Origin: Halocatena marina
GTDB taxonomy: Archaea; Halobacteriota; Halobacteria; Halobacteriales; Haloarculaceae
Direction: 5' to 3'
Assembly: GCF_025913575.1 (NCBI RefSeq)
Contig: NZ_CP109785.1
Location: forward strand, 868,001-932,000
Length of the DNA stretch: 64,000 nucleotides
Shown piece after piece: positions 17,125 through 26,477 of the stretch; position 1 is the first letter of the stretch; each line of letters starts with the position of its first letter. The notes below the pieces were generated by a model. The model had not been told where the DNA came from. It ran no database searches and was given only the letters and a program-made list of their open reading frames with translations. Position numbers and translations under genes: made by a program.

Positions 17125-17460
17125 TTATTCAACATAGATTCGGCCGGTACCATTTTCTGAAACGCTTACAGTCACTTGGTAGTCGATGAACGGGAAACTC
17201 ACCCGTCCACCGATCCCCTGAACGAATAACGTATCCAGTGCTTCAGGATCGATAGCGTCGTTCAGCGGTGTGATGATCTCTGTCTCGTCGATATCTGCAA
17301 CTGAACCAACTGCTTCGACAACTCGCACACCGAGATCATGTTCTGATGGATCGTATCCGAACATCGCTACATCTTCCAGATCCGATTCGAAAGACGTCCA
17401 CTCCCCCTCATTCTCCGTATCTACTCCCATGGCAGCCTCCGTATTGATGTCTGCTCTCAT
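17125..17460 (-). CDS. HalOD1 output-domain protein, about 111 aa
   Basis: The C-terminal 75 residues match the haloarchaeal HalOD1 output domain: LGVRVVEAVGSVADIDETEI, PLNDAIDPEALDTLF and a final beta-rich stretch VTVSVSENGTGRIYVE. The N-terminal part is short, acidic and unstructured. Such proteins are thought to act in signal output, but the target is unknown. ATG at 17460 was chosen; ATG at 17487 is a serious alternative because a TATA box (17521-17528) would place transcription start about ten bases before it. Longer upstream extensions are Trp/His-rich and unlike the family. The gene stands alone. Confidence 0.75.
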   Translation of the reverse strand: MRADINTEAAMGVDTENEGEWTSFESDLEDVAMFGYDPSEHDLGVRVVEAVGSVADIDETEIITPLNDAIDPEALDTLFVQGIGGRVSFPFIDYQVTVSVSENGTGRIYVE

Positions 17461-17520
17461 TGTTGTGTTGATTGGGTGGCAGCCCATAGACAGACAACAA
17501 CCCAATAATGCCCCACGCCC

Positions 17521-17528
17521 TATATAAA
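17521..17528 (-). promoter_or_regulatory. TATA box of the HalOD1 gene
   Basis: On the minus strand this reads TTTATATA. Transcription would start near 17497, leaving a leader of about 10 or 37 bases depending on which ATG is used. Confidence 0.5.
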
Positions 17529-17689
17529 CGATGTGGAATTCGTTTGGAATTTCCCACTGTTTATATTTTGGAACGAATAGGTGATGACTATTCGACGGTG
17601 CACGGCACCATCCCGTCCACCATAACCGACTCCAAACTGTCAAATTGGGGTCGCCGTAGTAGTTTACTGTATGGTGTAGTAGGATGTGG

Positions 17690-17696
17690 TTTATAG
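17690..17696 (+). promoter_or_regulatory. TATA-like box TTTATAG
   Basis: TTTATAG is about 33 bases before ATG 17726 and could drive the 49-codon frame that follows. Confidence 0.3.
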
Positions 17697-17725
17697 TGGG
17701 CGATGTGAGAATAAATGTCTGAATT

Positions 17726-17875
17726 ATGAGTGATCGTAACAACTACTTACAGGACAGTAAGCATAAGCTGTTTTTCGTGTACCAGACTGCCATCCACAGT
17801 GGTGCCCAAGCCGTCGTTCCGGGTCGTACTAGCAATGTTTTGAAACGCGGCCACGATGATGAGATGCGTCAGTAG
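17726..17875 (+). CDS. possible small protein, 49 aa
   Basis: A 49-codon frame starting MSDRNNYLQDSKHKLFF and ending DDEMRQ. No family was recognised. Support is limited to a TATA-like box at the right distance and to its being open across a GC-richer island in AT-rich DNA. It is not acidic like true haloarchaeal proteins, so it may be a remnant of a longer gene or non-coding. Confidence 0.25.
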   Translation: MSDRNNYLQDSKHKLFFVYQTAIHSGAQAVVPGRTSNVLKRGHDDEMRQ

Positions 17876-17955
17876 TAGCTGATTCGTACTCCGGCAGACG
17901 ACAAGTATGGTACATTATAACAAAGGAACAACGAGACCGCCCTGAAAGCATCGAG

Positions 17956-19011
17956 ATGGATATCGATCGCCTTCTTATCGTCGGGACGCTCGGCGGCGGT
18001 GGCATTCACCAATACGTCGAGCAACAGTATCAGGCTCTCAACGGTAGCGTTGACGCGTCGGTGTATGATATGATGTCCGAACCGAAAGGGGCTGGCGTAT
18101 GGTGGATGATTACGTCCACGCTCGCCTCTCTTCTGGCGGCACTCCGGTTCCCATTCCGATCGCCGCCGGATATCGTTCACGTTCATACCTCGCACCGATT
18201 TTCCTTCTATCGCGCGGCGTTTTACGTTCTGTGGGCGTCATCCGTTTGGAACCGTCCAGTTATCCTCCACATCCACGGCTCATCATTCGATGAGTTCGTG
18301 ATGACCGATTCGTGGCTCGTCTCACGGATACAGTCCCTCGTCTTCGAGGCGTGTGACCGCGTCATCGTGCTCTCTCCCTACTGGCACGACGTGTTATCGA
18401 CCCGTGTCGATGAAAAAAAGCTCCGTGTTCTTCCGAATGCGATCGATCCCAGCGAGTACACACCCACGTTCGGCGGTGATCCGCCGCACATCGTTTTCGT
18501 CTCGAATCTCGTCGAGCGGAAAGGCGTCCACGAACTTGTCGATGCTGTCGAAGCGATCGTCGTTGAGCAGGATGTGCGCGTGAGCATCGCCGGGAGTGGT
18601 CCACTCACAGAAACGGTTGAGGCGGTAGCAGACCAGTACGACGCTGTCGACTACCTCGGGTACGTCTCAGAGGAGGACAAACGAGCACTGCTCGAGTCGG
18701 GCTCTATTTTCGTGCTTCCGGCGTACGCTGAGGGGCTTCCGATCGCAATGTTGGAAGGAATGGCCGGCGGAAACGCTATTGTTTCGACTACTGTTGGGAG
18801 TATCCCTGAAGTCATCGGCGAGGAGAATGGGATTCTCGTCGACCCCGGTGATGCAGAGCAACTAACCGAAGCGCTCACCACGCTCGTCTCGCTCCCAGAA
18901 CAGACCGAACAGATGGGACGACAAAACCGTCAGCTCACGCGCGATACGTATTCGTGGGCCGCCGCAAAGAAGACACTCCACGATATTTACGCTGGTCTCC
19001 CAAGCGGGTGA
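17956..19011 (+). CDS. family 4 glycosyltransferase (GT-B), 351 aa
   Basis: A retaining GT4 transferase. The N-terminal domain has LLIVGTLGGGGIHQYVEQ (glycine loop) and VHVHTSHRFSFYR; the C-terminal domain has PNAIDPSEYTP, VFVSNLVERKGVHELVDA, VDYLGYVSEEDKRALL and the EX7E motif EGLPIAMLEG, followed by VSTTVGSIPEVIGEENGIL. All family landmarks are intact and length is usual. It would add a sugar to a lipid-linked or protein-linked glycan in the cytoplasm. The sulfatase-like gene follows after 75 bases on the same strand. Confidence 0.9.
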   Translation: MDIDRLLIVGTLGGGGIHQYVEQQYQALNGSVDASVYDMMSEPKGAGVWWMITSTLASLLAALRFPFRSPPDIVHVHTSHRFSFYRAAFYVLWASSVWNRPVILHIHGSSFDEFVMTDSWLVSRIQSLVFEACDRVIVLSPYWHDVLSTRVDEKKLRVLPNAIDPSEYTPTFGGDPPHIVFVSNLVERKGVHELVDAVEAIVVEQDVRVSIAGSGPLTETVEAVADQYDAVDYLGYVSEEDKRALLESGSIFVLPAYAEGLPIAMLEGMAGGNAIVSTTVGSIPEVIGEENGILVDPGDAEQLTEALTTLVSLPEQTEQMGRQNRQLTRDTYSWAAAKKTLHDIYAGLPSG

Positions 19012-19086
19012 TTCGAGCGGGTAATCGTTCGTTTACGCTAGACAATCGATCAATAACAAAGCCGCGTTCTGTGCAACTCTGGGATA

Positions 19087-20544
19087 ATGTCCGATCCTGA
19101 CGTTCTCCTGCTCGTTCTCGACTCAACCCGACGAGACCGCGTTTCGGCCTACGGACACGGACGAGAGACAACCCCAACGCTCGATACGCTTGCGAGTGAG
19201 GCAACCGTCTTCGAGCACGCGTACGTTCCCGCACCGTGGACGCTTCCGTGTCACTGCTCGCTGTTCACTGGCATGTTCCCCTCTGAACACGGGATAACGA
19301 ACGGCTTTACCGATCAGCGACTTCGTCTGTCATCCGACATCCCAACCCTTCCGGAACAGCTCTCTGAACGAGGCTACCACACCGCTGGGTTCTCAAACAA
19401 TCCGTGGGTCGGCCAGCTTTCAGGACTAGATCGTGGCTTCGAGGAGTTTGTCGAGTGGGACCTCGAAATCAGTCGGTCCGATCATCCAATTCACGGACGG
19501 TTCGCCAGTCTCTACTCGAAGCTCCACACTGTACTCGGACACGCGAGCCGTCAGCCACTCGTTTTACTCAAACGTCGGTTCTTCACCGAGCGACTCGTAA
19601 ACCGCGCGTCTCGCTGGCTCCAGCACACTGCCGATACGAACGACCCGACGTTTACGTTCATGAACCTCATGGAGGCCCACAGTCCGTACTATCCGCCCCA
19701 GAGCGCGTTCCGCGCGCTCGGGCTGGACCGTCCGACAGCACTCGAAGCTCGTCGGCTCAACGTCAAACTGCTCGCGCACATCATGGGTCGGTCATCGCTC
19801 GATAGAGACACGCGCGCTCGACTCTTGGAGTACTACGATGCAAGCGTGAAGTATCTCGATTCGATGGTCGAGACGCTGCTTTCGGTCCTCAAACGAGAAG
19901 GACTGTACGAGGACATGCTGCTCATCATCTGTGCTGACCACGGAAAGACGCTTGGTGAGTACGACCGCGACGAGAGACCGCCCCACTACGTGCGGGACGT
20001 GAACACGACCGTTCCCCTCTTCGTGAAAGAACCGAATCAGACAGAGCCCGTGCGTATCGACCAACCGTTCGAGCTACACCGACTCTTCGAAACAGTGCTG
20101 GACGGTGACCTCGAACAGTCTCTCGAAAATGCGCCATCAACTGCGCTCGTTGAGGACTTCATCCCGCACACTGGTCGGGAAGTAGAAACAGTCACACATT
20201 GGCGTGCACTGTGTGATGGCACGACCAAATACGTGACGCCAGTGGAGCACCCCTCTGAACGAACGAATGGAAACGAGCAAGAACAGACCTCCGAACACGA
20301 GTCTGATCAGGACCCGACACAGCAATCCCATGAGTATCTCTTCCGTGGAACCGGACTCAATGAAGTCCCTGTCGAAGTGGACGCATCGACGCTCGAGCAG
20401 CTACGATCGCTAATGATCGAGCGGACGAGTCAGCTCGATACCGCAACAGCGTCGGCCAACGGCTCGTCGACGGACGAGTCGACACCCGAGGATCTCAGTG
20501 GGAGTGTCGAAGCACAGCTCGAAGACTTGGGCTATTTGGACTGA
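19087..20544 (+). CDS. sulfatase-like alkaline-phosphatase superfamily enzyme with Thr nucleophile, 485 aa
   Basis: The sulfatase-like fold is shown by LLLVLDSTRRDRVSAYGHG (metal Asp), APWTLPCHCSLFTGMFPSEHG (nucleophile region) and IICADHGKTLGEYD (second metal site). Aligned with the CxPSR sulfatase motif, the nucleophile position is Thr, not Cys/Ser, so formylglycine formation is not expected; phosphoester or phosphonate transfer, as in lipoteichoic-acid synthases, is more likely. There is no signal peptide or membrane segment. A long acidic, Ser/Thr/Gln-rich insert precedes the end, which reads QLEDLGYLD, the tail also found on two other enzymes here. It overlaps the convergent BNR gene by 13 bases. 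Confidence 0.8.
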   Translation: MSDPDVLLLVLDSTRRDRVSAYGHGRETTPTLDTLASEATVFEHAYVPAPWTLPCHCSLFTGMFPSEHGITNGFTDQRLRLSSDIPTLPEQLSERGYHTAGFSNNPWVGQLSGLDRGFEEFVEWDLEISRSDHPIHGRFASLYSKLHTVLGHASRQPLVLLKRRFFTERLVNRASRWLQHTADTNDPTFTFMNLMEAHSPYYPPQSAFRALGLDRPTALEARRLNVKLLAHIMGRSSLDRDTRARLLEYYDASVKYLDSMVETLLSVLKREGLYEDMLLIICADHGKTLGEYDRDERPPHYVRDVNTTVPLFVKEPNQTEPVRIDQPFELHRLFETVLDGDLEQSLENAPSTALVEDFIPHTGREVETVTHWRALCDGTTKYVTPVEHPSERTNGNEQEQTSEHESDQDPTQQSHEYLFRGTGLNEVPVEVDASTLEQLRSLMIERTSQLDTATASANGSSTDESTPEDLSGSVEAQLEDLGYLD

Positions 20545-21692
20545 TTCACGGGGTTGGCCTTGGTCAGACGATTGAACGTCTTCGGTTGAATGTCAATGAT
20601 GCGTCCGTGACTGGCTGCGGTGTTGTACGGGTTGATGAATAGTCCTCGGTCATCGTCTGCCGCGAGGAAAATGTACGCGTTGGCAGACGGGAGATACTGT
20701 TTGTAATCGATGTATTCGACGGGTCGCCGTCGCGTTTGAAAGCGTTCGATCTCGTACCACTCCGTGAATTCAGACGTTGCTGGCGAGGCAATAACCATCG
20801 CCGTTTTGCTCTCGTTTCCAGTCTCGTTGGTCAGACCGTCCGGTGCCGTGCTGTCTCCTCCAGCTTCGGCAGCGGTCGAGAACACGACCCACTGTGTGCC
20901 ATCAACGATGAGTGACGTACCGAAGTAGATTGAGTTCGGGACGGTAGTGACTGATTCGATATGTGGGGTTCCCGAGCTGGAGATCTCATCTCTTTCGAGC
21001 TGAAAGACGTGATTTCGCTCTGTATACACACAGTCCATTCCCCAGATGATCGATGACGGCGTGAAGACGAGTTCAACGGCTCGCCACCGCTGGTCCCCAC
21101 CGCCAACAATTTCGAACCGTCCATTACGGAGCCGGCCGATGTAACATTCTTCGTCCGTATCACCGGTCGTCATCCAGATATCGCCAGTGTAAGGATCGAC
21201 TTGCACAGAGTGAATGTGGCGAACGTCCGGTAGTTCGAGCACTGTTGCCCACGTGCGTCCTGCGTCCTTCGAACGTCGCACGCGAGGCACTGCATCGTCC
21301 GCAAGCGGATACTCCCCGAGATAGATCGCTGCATCGTGAACACAGACAGCGGGGAGGAGAACACCGGTGAGACCCGACGACGGTGGGAGTTCGATGCTCA
21401 CCCGCCAGTCCTTTCCGCCGTTATGCGAGACGAATAGCTGTCGACCGGCCGTCGCCAGCAGGACTGTGTCCGTGATCGGCCAGACGTTTGTCGTCTGATA
21501 TGCTCCGACGAACCATCCTACAACTGATTTCCACGGCTGTGTCGTCTTCAGCGAATACTGGAGTGCATCGAGGCCGGTGAGTGGATTTGGAAGCCGGCCC
21601 AGTGTTTCGAACGACCCTGACGTGCGTTCTCTGAGAATCGATCGTCCGTGAGACGCATACAGCCGTCCGTTGTGGACACCCTGTAATTTCAT
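20532..21692 (-). CDS. BNR/Asp-box beta-propeller protein, 386 aa
   Basis: Two clear Asp boxes (SHNGGKDW and SKDAGRTW) and repeated four-strand blade patterns identify a sialidase-like or photosystem-stability-factor-like beta-propeller. No catalytic Arg triad or Tyr/Glu pair of sialidases was recognised and there is no signal peptide, so binding rather than hydrolysis is likely. Its ATG overlaps the TGA of the upstream membrane-protein gene (ATGA), so the two are translationally coupled and probably act together. The pairing of a propeller with a GT-C-like membrane protein is the main clue to its job. Confidence 0.7.
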   Translation of the reverse strand: MKLQGVHNGRLYASHGRSILRERTSGSFETLGRLPNPLTGLDALQYSLKTTQPWKSVVGWFVGAYQTTNVWPITDTVLLATAGRQLFVSHNGGKDWRVSIELPPSSGLTGVLLPAVCVHDAAIYLGEYPLADDAVPRVRRSKDAGRTWATVLELPDVRHIHSVQVDPYTGDIWMTTGDTDEECYIGRLRNGRFEIVGGGDQRWRAVELVFTPSSIIWGMDCVYTERNHVFQLERDEISSSGTPHIESVTTVPNSIYFGTSLIVDGTQWVVFSTAAEAGGDSTAPDGLTNETGNESKTAMVIASPATSEFTEWYEIERFQTRRRPVEYIDYKQYLPSANAYIFLAADDDRGLFINPYNTAASHGRIIDIQPKTFNRLTKANPVNQSK

Positions 21693-23608
21693 TGTTCTTG
21701 CGTACTTATCGCACGACGTTCCGACTGCGAAAGACGAGCCTGTGAGCTGCGATCGGCTTCTTCGTCTTCGACGTAGTACAGTTGCACTTCACCGTTTGAC
21801 ATGACGCGGTTGACTCCCGGCTGATTGTCGAGGGATTGGAATCCCTGACGACTATATTTGAGCTCGCGGTACGCGGTGACCTCCCGCTCTTCATCCATTT
21901 GGGTAACGATGACGTACTGCGTTCCGTCGAGCGTTGGCTGTAGCCGTGACAGTCCATGAGCTGGCACCGTTTTCCGATACAGTTTCTCTCGAGGGAGCGT
22001 CCACGCGACACCTTGCGTCGCATCACTGTATCTCTCGGGCTCTATGCGAACACCGCGAATTTCCGTGTTCGGTGATTGTATGTCAATGGCCGCATCGTAT
22101 CCTTCCATCTGGGGTTCCGTCACTTCCAAATTCGCTTTGTAAATGTATGGTGATTGGTAGACTGGTGCGAGCGCGAGCACTAACATGAACACGAAGCAGA
22201 TCGCAACCACGGTGCCGGCTTTTGGCCGAGAAATCACGCGAGTGAGCCGATCTAGTAGCAGAACCAACCCAACCGCCCCGAGGATCGTTGCCAGCAGCAT
22301 CAAGAACCCGAGGTGTCGAAACTGCATTCCTGAGATACTTCCTGCGAGATAGACGAAGAATATGATGACCATTGGAACGACGCTCAACGAGATGTACAAT
22401 CGCATTCCTTTTTCCTCGGTCACGCTGTCGTCGATGCCGTGATACAACGAAAAGAGGGTGATAATAGCGGTCAGGAGTGCATACACCACACCCAGCAAAA
22501 AGAGCTTGACGAATATTTCGGTGAGACTGGCCCCGACGACAGACAACGAAGCTCCCTGTGACTGGATGCTTTGTCCCGCAGTACCCCTCCCGTCGATATA
22601 CGCCATGATTTTGCTCAGGTGCTTACCGGCAAGCCGTCTGAACCACCCTGTTCTGACAGTCCAGAGAATGTAGACTCCAAAGAAAAACGCCGTTGAGGCG
22701 TACATTGTTGGATGCTTGGAGACTGGATGTGAGGAATAGAAGAGCCGATAGAACAGTTGTATTCCACAGACTGTCACGAACAGAATGAGGAGGTTGAGCG
22801 CTTGTTGGGGGTGATACAGCACAACAGCAGTGACAGCGAGCGCAAGCGCGAGCAACGTTCCCGTAATGGTTTTTGGACCAGTATCCGCTTTCTTTGAGCG
22901 AACGTCCGGGGAACGTCTTCCACTGATCGTCCTGTTTGTGAATACCTTTAAGAGGAGGAAAATAACAAATGACGAATAGAGAACTGTGAGGGTGAACGGA
23001 TGGACACGAAGGTGAGTGCTGATGTGATTAATGGGAAGCAAAAGGAGAGCCGAGAATAACCCCACTACGGTAGCGTGACTCCCTGATACGAGCAATCGGA
23101 CACAGAGGGGAACAAACACGAAGTAAACGAGAACGAAACAGAGGATGACGATCAGTAGTGACCGCGTGAGCGGGTAACCAGTGATTCGAGTGATGAACAC
23201 CGAAAGGGTGTGGATGCCGGGATAGATCATTCCATACGGACTCAGTTCTCCGCGTGCGAGGTTTTTCGCGAGGCCAATATGTGTCAATGGATCCGCTGTC
23301 CCGTAAAAGTAGTAACCACGGATGAGCGGCAGCGAAATGACTGCGAAAACCGAACACGCAGCGAGGACGAGGGCGAGGAATCGATACGAACTGATCGGAG
23401 AGACGAACGCAACACACAGCGCCATTATAAGCGCGGCACCGACAGCGGCCCAGACCGCGATGGGTGTCGCAGTGTACATCGATAGTTCATATCCCGTTGT
23501 CGGGTTGTTGTATGCCACCATGATGGCACCCGCTAACGAGAGAAAACCCACGATCAGTAACGGTCTTTCCCATACTCTGCGATCGCCTTCTTTCACTGAT
23601 GCCGTCAT
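21689..23608 (-). CDS. polytopic membrane protein, GT-C glycosyltransferase-like, 639 aa
   Basis: About twelve to fourteen hydrophobic segments span residues 15 to 470, followed by a soluble domain of about 150 residues. The first long loop contains YYFYGTADPLTHIGLAKNLARG, with the Asp after the first segments that GT-C enzymes use for metal or donor phosphate. The sequence YPGIHTLSVFITRITGYP right after it is also typical of haloarchaeal GT-C-like proteins. The donor would be a polyprenyl-phosphate sugar at the outer membrane face. It may instead be an oligosaccharide polymerase. It is the upstream member of an ATGA-coupled pair with the BNR protein. Confidence 0.65.
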   Translation of the reverse strand: MTASVKEGDRRVWERPLLIVGFLSLAGAIMVAYNNPTTGYELSMYTATPIAVWAAVGAALIMALCVAFVSPISSYRFLALVLAACSVFAVISLPLIRGYYFYGTADPLTHIGLAKNLARGELSPYGMIYPGIHTLSVFITRITGYPLTRSLLIVILCFVLVYFVFVPLCVRLLVSGSHATVVGLFSALLLLPINHISTHLRVHPFTLTVLYSSFVIFLLLKVFTNRTISGRRSPDVRSKKADTGPKTITGTLLALALAVTAVVLYHPQQALNLLILFVTVCGIQLFYRLFYSSHPVSKHPTMYASTAFFFGVYILWTVRTGWFRRLAGKHLSKIMAYIDGRGTAGQSIQSQGASLSVVGASLTEIFVKLFLLGVVYALLTAIITLFSLYHGIDDSVTEEKGMRLYISLSVVPMVIIFFVYLAGSISGMQFRHLGFLMLLATILGAVGLVLLLDRLTRVISRPKAGTVVAICFVFMLVLALAPVYQSPYIYKANLEVTEPQMEGYDAAIDIQSPNTEIRGVRIEPERYSDATQGVAWTLPREKLYRKTVPAHGLSRLQPTLDGTQYVIVTQMDEEREVTAYRELKYSRQGFQSLDNQPGVNRVMSNGEVQLYYVEDEEADRSSQARLSQSERRAISTQEQ

Positions 23609-23768
23609 TGATACCGAAGCTCCAGAGACGGCATACTGTTAGTATTCCACATCACCGTTTCGCTCCTATTGCTGCTTCCGTTGGATCACGTCGTGCATTG
23701 TTATGCCCTTCATATACGAGAATAGTTGGACGTCTAATCCGGTGTGTTTGGGTTAACTATGGCGTCGG

Positions 23769-24734
23769 TCAGTCGTAGTATCCGAGATCCCGAAGCCTAT
23801 CTCTCGCAATATGCTCTGTCGAACGCCGTCGTCTCTCTGGTGGGTCAGAGCTGATCATCTGCTGTCGGTTCTTCGGGGGCTCCGATCGAATGTTCCGTCG
23901 CTCCGTCGACGGAATAACCTGCCATGGGACCATGACTAACTCCTCTGTGTAGGTTCCAGATGGGTGGCCCCATTCACGAATTGGGAGCGGTGATGATCGC
24001 TCACCGATCATGTTCCCGTGATCTGACGTCACGACCGATGCTCCGACCAACAGATCGAGCAGCTCGTGGATTGATGGGAGCACGCGACGGAAGTTGTTCC
24101 GGTAGGCCTGCCAAATGTCGTTCCTTGAGACTGTCGTCTCGCCGGCCAGCAACTGTTCCCAGATGTCTTTTCCTCCGTTTGTCATCTGCAACCGCCTGCC
24201 AACATCGATCTCCGGATTCTCAATGAACGGGTAGTGTGGTTGTATGTAATGAATGATGAGGCGTTTGTTTGGGTAGCGCTTGGCTGCGCGACGACCGTAC
24301 TTCGTCATCGTTTCTGGGAGCACCGTCCCGTGTTCTTCGTCCCACTCTCGCTGCCAGACGTTGATCACGTCGTGGAAGACGGTGTTGATCCGATCACGTC
24401 GTCGATGAAGCTGTGGACTAGCAGTTACGTAGACAGTGTCCAACAGATCCTTTCCAGAAAAATTTCCGATGAGGAATTCAACCGTGTGTGATCCTCTGGA
24501 GATTCGCCGTTCGAGCGTGCCAGGCAAGTCGTGGTGGTCGGCAAAAAGGTCGTACCGACAAGCATCGAGGACGATCAGGTTGTCCCATTCCTCTTCCATC
24601 ACGTCGACACCGTCGATATTGTACTCGTACCGGAAGAGCTGACGGTTGTACAGTCGATTCAACTCCCGCGCAAAATATGATGGCGTCGAAAGCCCACGCC
24701 GGACCCCCCGCCACAGCTGCGGCAGTGTGTACAT
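23769..24734 (-). CDS. sulfatase-like haloarchaeal hydrolase, 321 aa
   Basis: A short member of the alkaline-phosphatase superfamily: WDNLIVLDACRYDLF gives the first metal Asp, HYIQPHYPFIENP the central His, and VVTSDHGNMIGER the second metal Asp/His. The expected nucleophile region is SRGSHTVEFLIGNFSG, where a Ser/Thr is available but no CxPSR motif exists. It is much shorter than the 485- and 530-residue relatives in this window, yet ends in the same kind of tail, RLRDLGYYD. It is upstream of, and on the same strand as, the GT-C/BNR pair (160 bases away), and may modify the same glycan. Confidence 0.75.
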   Translation of the reverse strand: MYTLPQLWRGVRRGLSTPSYFARELNRLYNRQLFRYEYNIDGVDVMEEEWDNLIVLDACRYDLFADHHDLPGTLERRISRGSHTVEFLIGNFSGKDLLDTVYVTASPQLHRRRDRINTVFHDVINVWQREWDEEHGTVLPETMTKYGRRAAKRYPNKRLIIHYIQPHYPFIENPEIDVGRRLQMTNGGKDIWEQLLAGETTVSRNDIWQAYRNNFRRVLPSIHELLDLLVGASVVTSDHGNMIGERSSPLPIREWGHPSGTYTEELVMVPWQVIPSTERRNIRSEPPKNRQQMISSDPPERRRRSTEHIARDRLRDLGYYD

Positions 24735-24879
24735 TATCCACTACTTGGAACTGGTTGTTCATCGTAAGGATGCTACTAGGACAGATTTGGACTTCCGGAT
24801 AGAATGTCTGAACTGGTAGTGTCGAGATAATACGCGCATTACTATACGCGAATCGTCCGTTGCCAGCGATTAAGTGGCT

Positions 24880-26361
24880 ATGTCTCTCGCACGACGAGTT
24901 ATACGCGGTTTACAAGCCATGCTCGTAGCCGAGAGTGCGCGCATGCTTTCGAAAGGACTCATCGTCCTATTGCTCACGAACTACTTTCTCCAACCGGACG
25001 AGTACGGTCTGCTGCACTTATCGATCTCCGTTCTCGGAACCGGGCTCCTGTTCAGTTATCTCGGGCTCGCAAAATCAGCAGCACGCTACATAACAGAGTA
25101 CAAAACGAAGGATCCATCGCAGATACCCTACATCATCACCAAGACATTACAGTACAATATCCTCGCTATCATCATTGTCTGTGGTGTATTCGTTGTTGGT
25201 AGCGGACCGATAGCGCGACTGCTCGGCGAGCCGTCCCTCGAACCGTTTCTGGTCGTCGGTGCCGGCTACATCGCGACGATGACGCTCTCTACCTTCACAT
25301 CGATCGTGTTTCAAGGGTTCAACCGAGTGCGGTGGAGCGCATTTATTGGAGCACTGTCGAACGTCGGTCTGTTGTTGTTTGCGGTCGTATTCTTACTCCT
25401 CGGAATGGGTGCACTCGGTGCGCTCGCTGGCTACGTGGTCGGGTATGGAGTCGCTGCCATCGTTGGGTTGGGTGTCATCTACCGCCGATTCGTTCCAAAC
25501 TACGAATCGGATGCGAGTCCAGAACCCGGTCTCTCGAAGAAAATCCTCCGATACAGTATTCCGCTCACGATCACACGCAGTGGTCACACGCTCGATAAGG
25601 ATGTTGATACGATCCTCGTTGGGTTTTTCCTGAATCCCGCAGCGGTGGGCTTCTACGTGCTCGGAAAACAGATCGCTGATTTTGTCACAGTCCCTGCAAC
25701 CTCGCTCGGATTTGCCATCTCTCCCGCGTACGGTGAGCAGAAAGCAAGCGACGATCTCGATGGAGCCGCTCGATTGTACGAAAACGCGTTCGTTCACACA
25801 GCGTTGATCTACATCCCCGCAGGAACGGGCCTCTTGCTGGTGTCCGAGCCGACGATCAGATATCTCTTTGGAACGGACTATCTCGGTGCCGTTCCCGTCG
25901 TTCAAGTCTTCGGCGCTTACATCCTGCTACGAGCGATTGATAAGATCACCAACGACGGTCTCGATTTCGTTGGACGCGCACGTGACCGAGCGATTGCGAA
26001 GACGGGCGCATCGGTGGCAAACGTGATTTTGAACGTCCTTTTCATCCCTGTTATCGGCGTCGTCGGTGCAGCTCTCTCGACCGTCATCACGTACGCTGCG
26101 CTGATCATCGTTGAACTGTATATTATCAACCAAGAGTTCCCAATCAACGTTCAGAGTCTCACAAAAGAAACGCTCAAAATCTGTCTGGTCACCGGACTCA
26201 TGTCCAGTGTCGTGATAACCCTGCTCCCGTTCGTTTCCAGTCTCATCTCGCTGCTTACGGTCATCTTCATCGCAGGAGCGGTCTGGATGGGACTGACAGT
26301 GATGAGCGGACTGATTGATCCCTCGCTGGTCCATTCGTTCATCGGGAATGTGAACGAGTGA
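24880..26361 (+). CDS. flippase / polysaccharide transporter (MOP superfamily), about 493 aa
   Basis: A membrane protein with about fourteen hydrophobic segments, typical of Wzx-type lipid-linked oligosaccharide flippases. Landmarks are LSKGLIVLLLTNYFLQPDEYG at the start (conserved in archaeal flippases), GFNRVRWSAFIG and ILRYSIPLTITRSGHTLDKD (the loop before the second half), and DTILVGFFLNPAAVGFY. It would move a lipid-linked glycan from the inner to the outer side of the membrane. ATG at 24880 is preferred over GTG at 24874. It is divergent from the sulfatase-like gene and converges on the Gfo/Idh gene. Confidence 0.88.
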   Translation: MSLARRVIRGLQAMLVAESARMLSKGLIVLLLTNYFLQPDEYGLLHLSISVLGTGLLFSYLGLAKSAARYITEYKTKDPSQIPYIITKTLQYNILAIIIVCGVFVVGSGPIARLLGEPSLEPFLVVGAGYIATMTLSTFTSIVFQGFNRVRWSAFIGALSNVGLLLFAVVFLLLGMGALGALAGYVVGYGVAAIVGLGVIYRRFVPNYESDASPEPGLSKKILRYSIPLTITRSGHTLDKDVDTILVGFFLNPAAVGFYVLGKQIADFVTVPATSLGFAISPAYGEQKASDDLDGAARLYENAFVHTALIYIPAGTGLLLVSEPTIRYLFGTDYLGAVPVVQVFGAYILLRAIDKITNDGLDFVGRARDRAIAKTGASVANVILNVLFIPVIGVVGAALSTVITYAALIIVELYIINQEFPINVQSLTKETLKICLVTGLMSSVVITLLPFVSSLISLLTVIFIAGAVWMGLTVMSGLIDPSLVHSFIGNVNE

Positions 26362-26477
26362 GAATCAGCGTGGGCGTACGAATACGTGTGAATTCCTCTT
26401 CTGACGTTTATCGAACGACACAGCCCGAATTCGACCCTTCTCAGAGATTCCACCGAGCGTATTTAGTGCCCGGTAGA

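Noticed and set aside
17461..17742. Long N-terminal extension of the HalOD1 gene
   Set aside because: Trp/His/Leu-rich, contains the promoter TATA box, and HalOD1 proteins are normally short.
16374..17812. Similar short strings (CCATxGTGGTGCCC-like) near 16378 and 17792 as a possible direct repeat flanking the FAD and HalOD1 genes
   Set aside because: Only about 14 bases with a mismatch and no further similarity; chance is likely.
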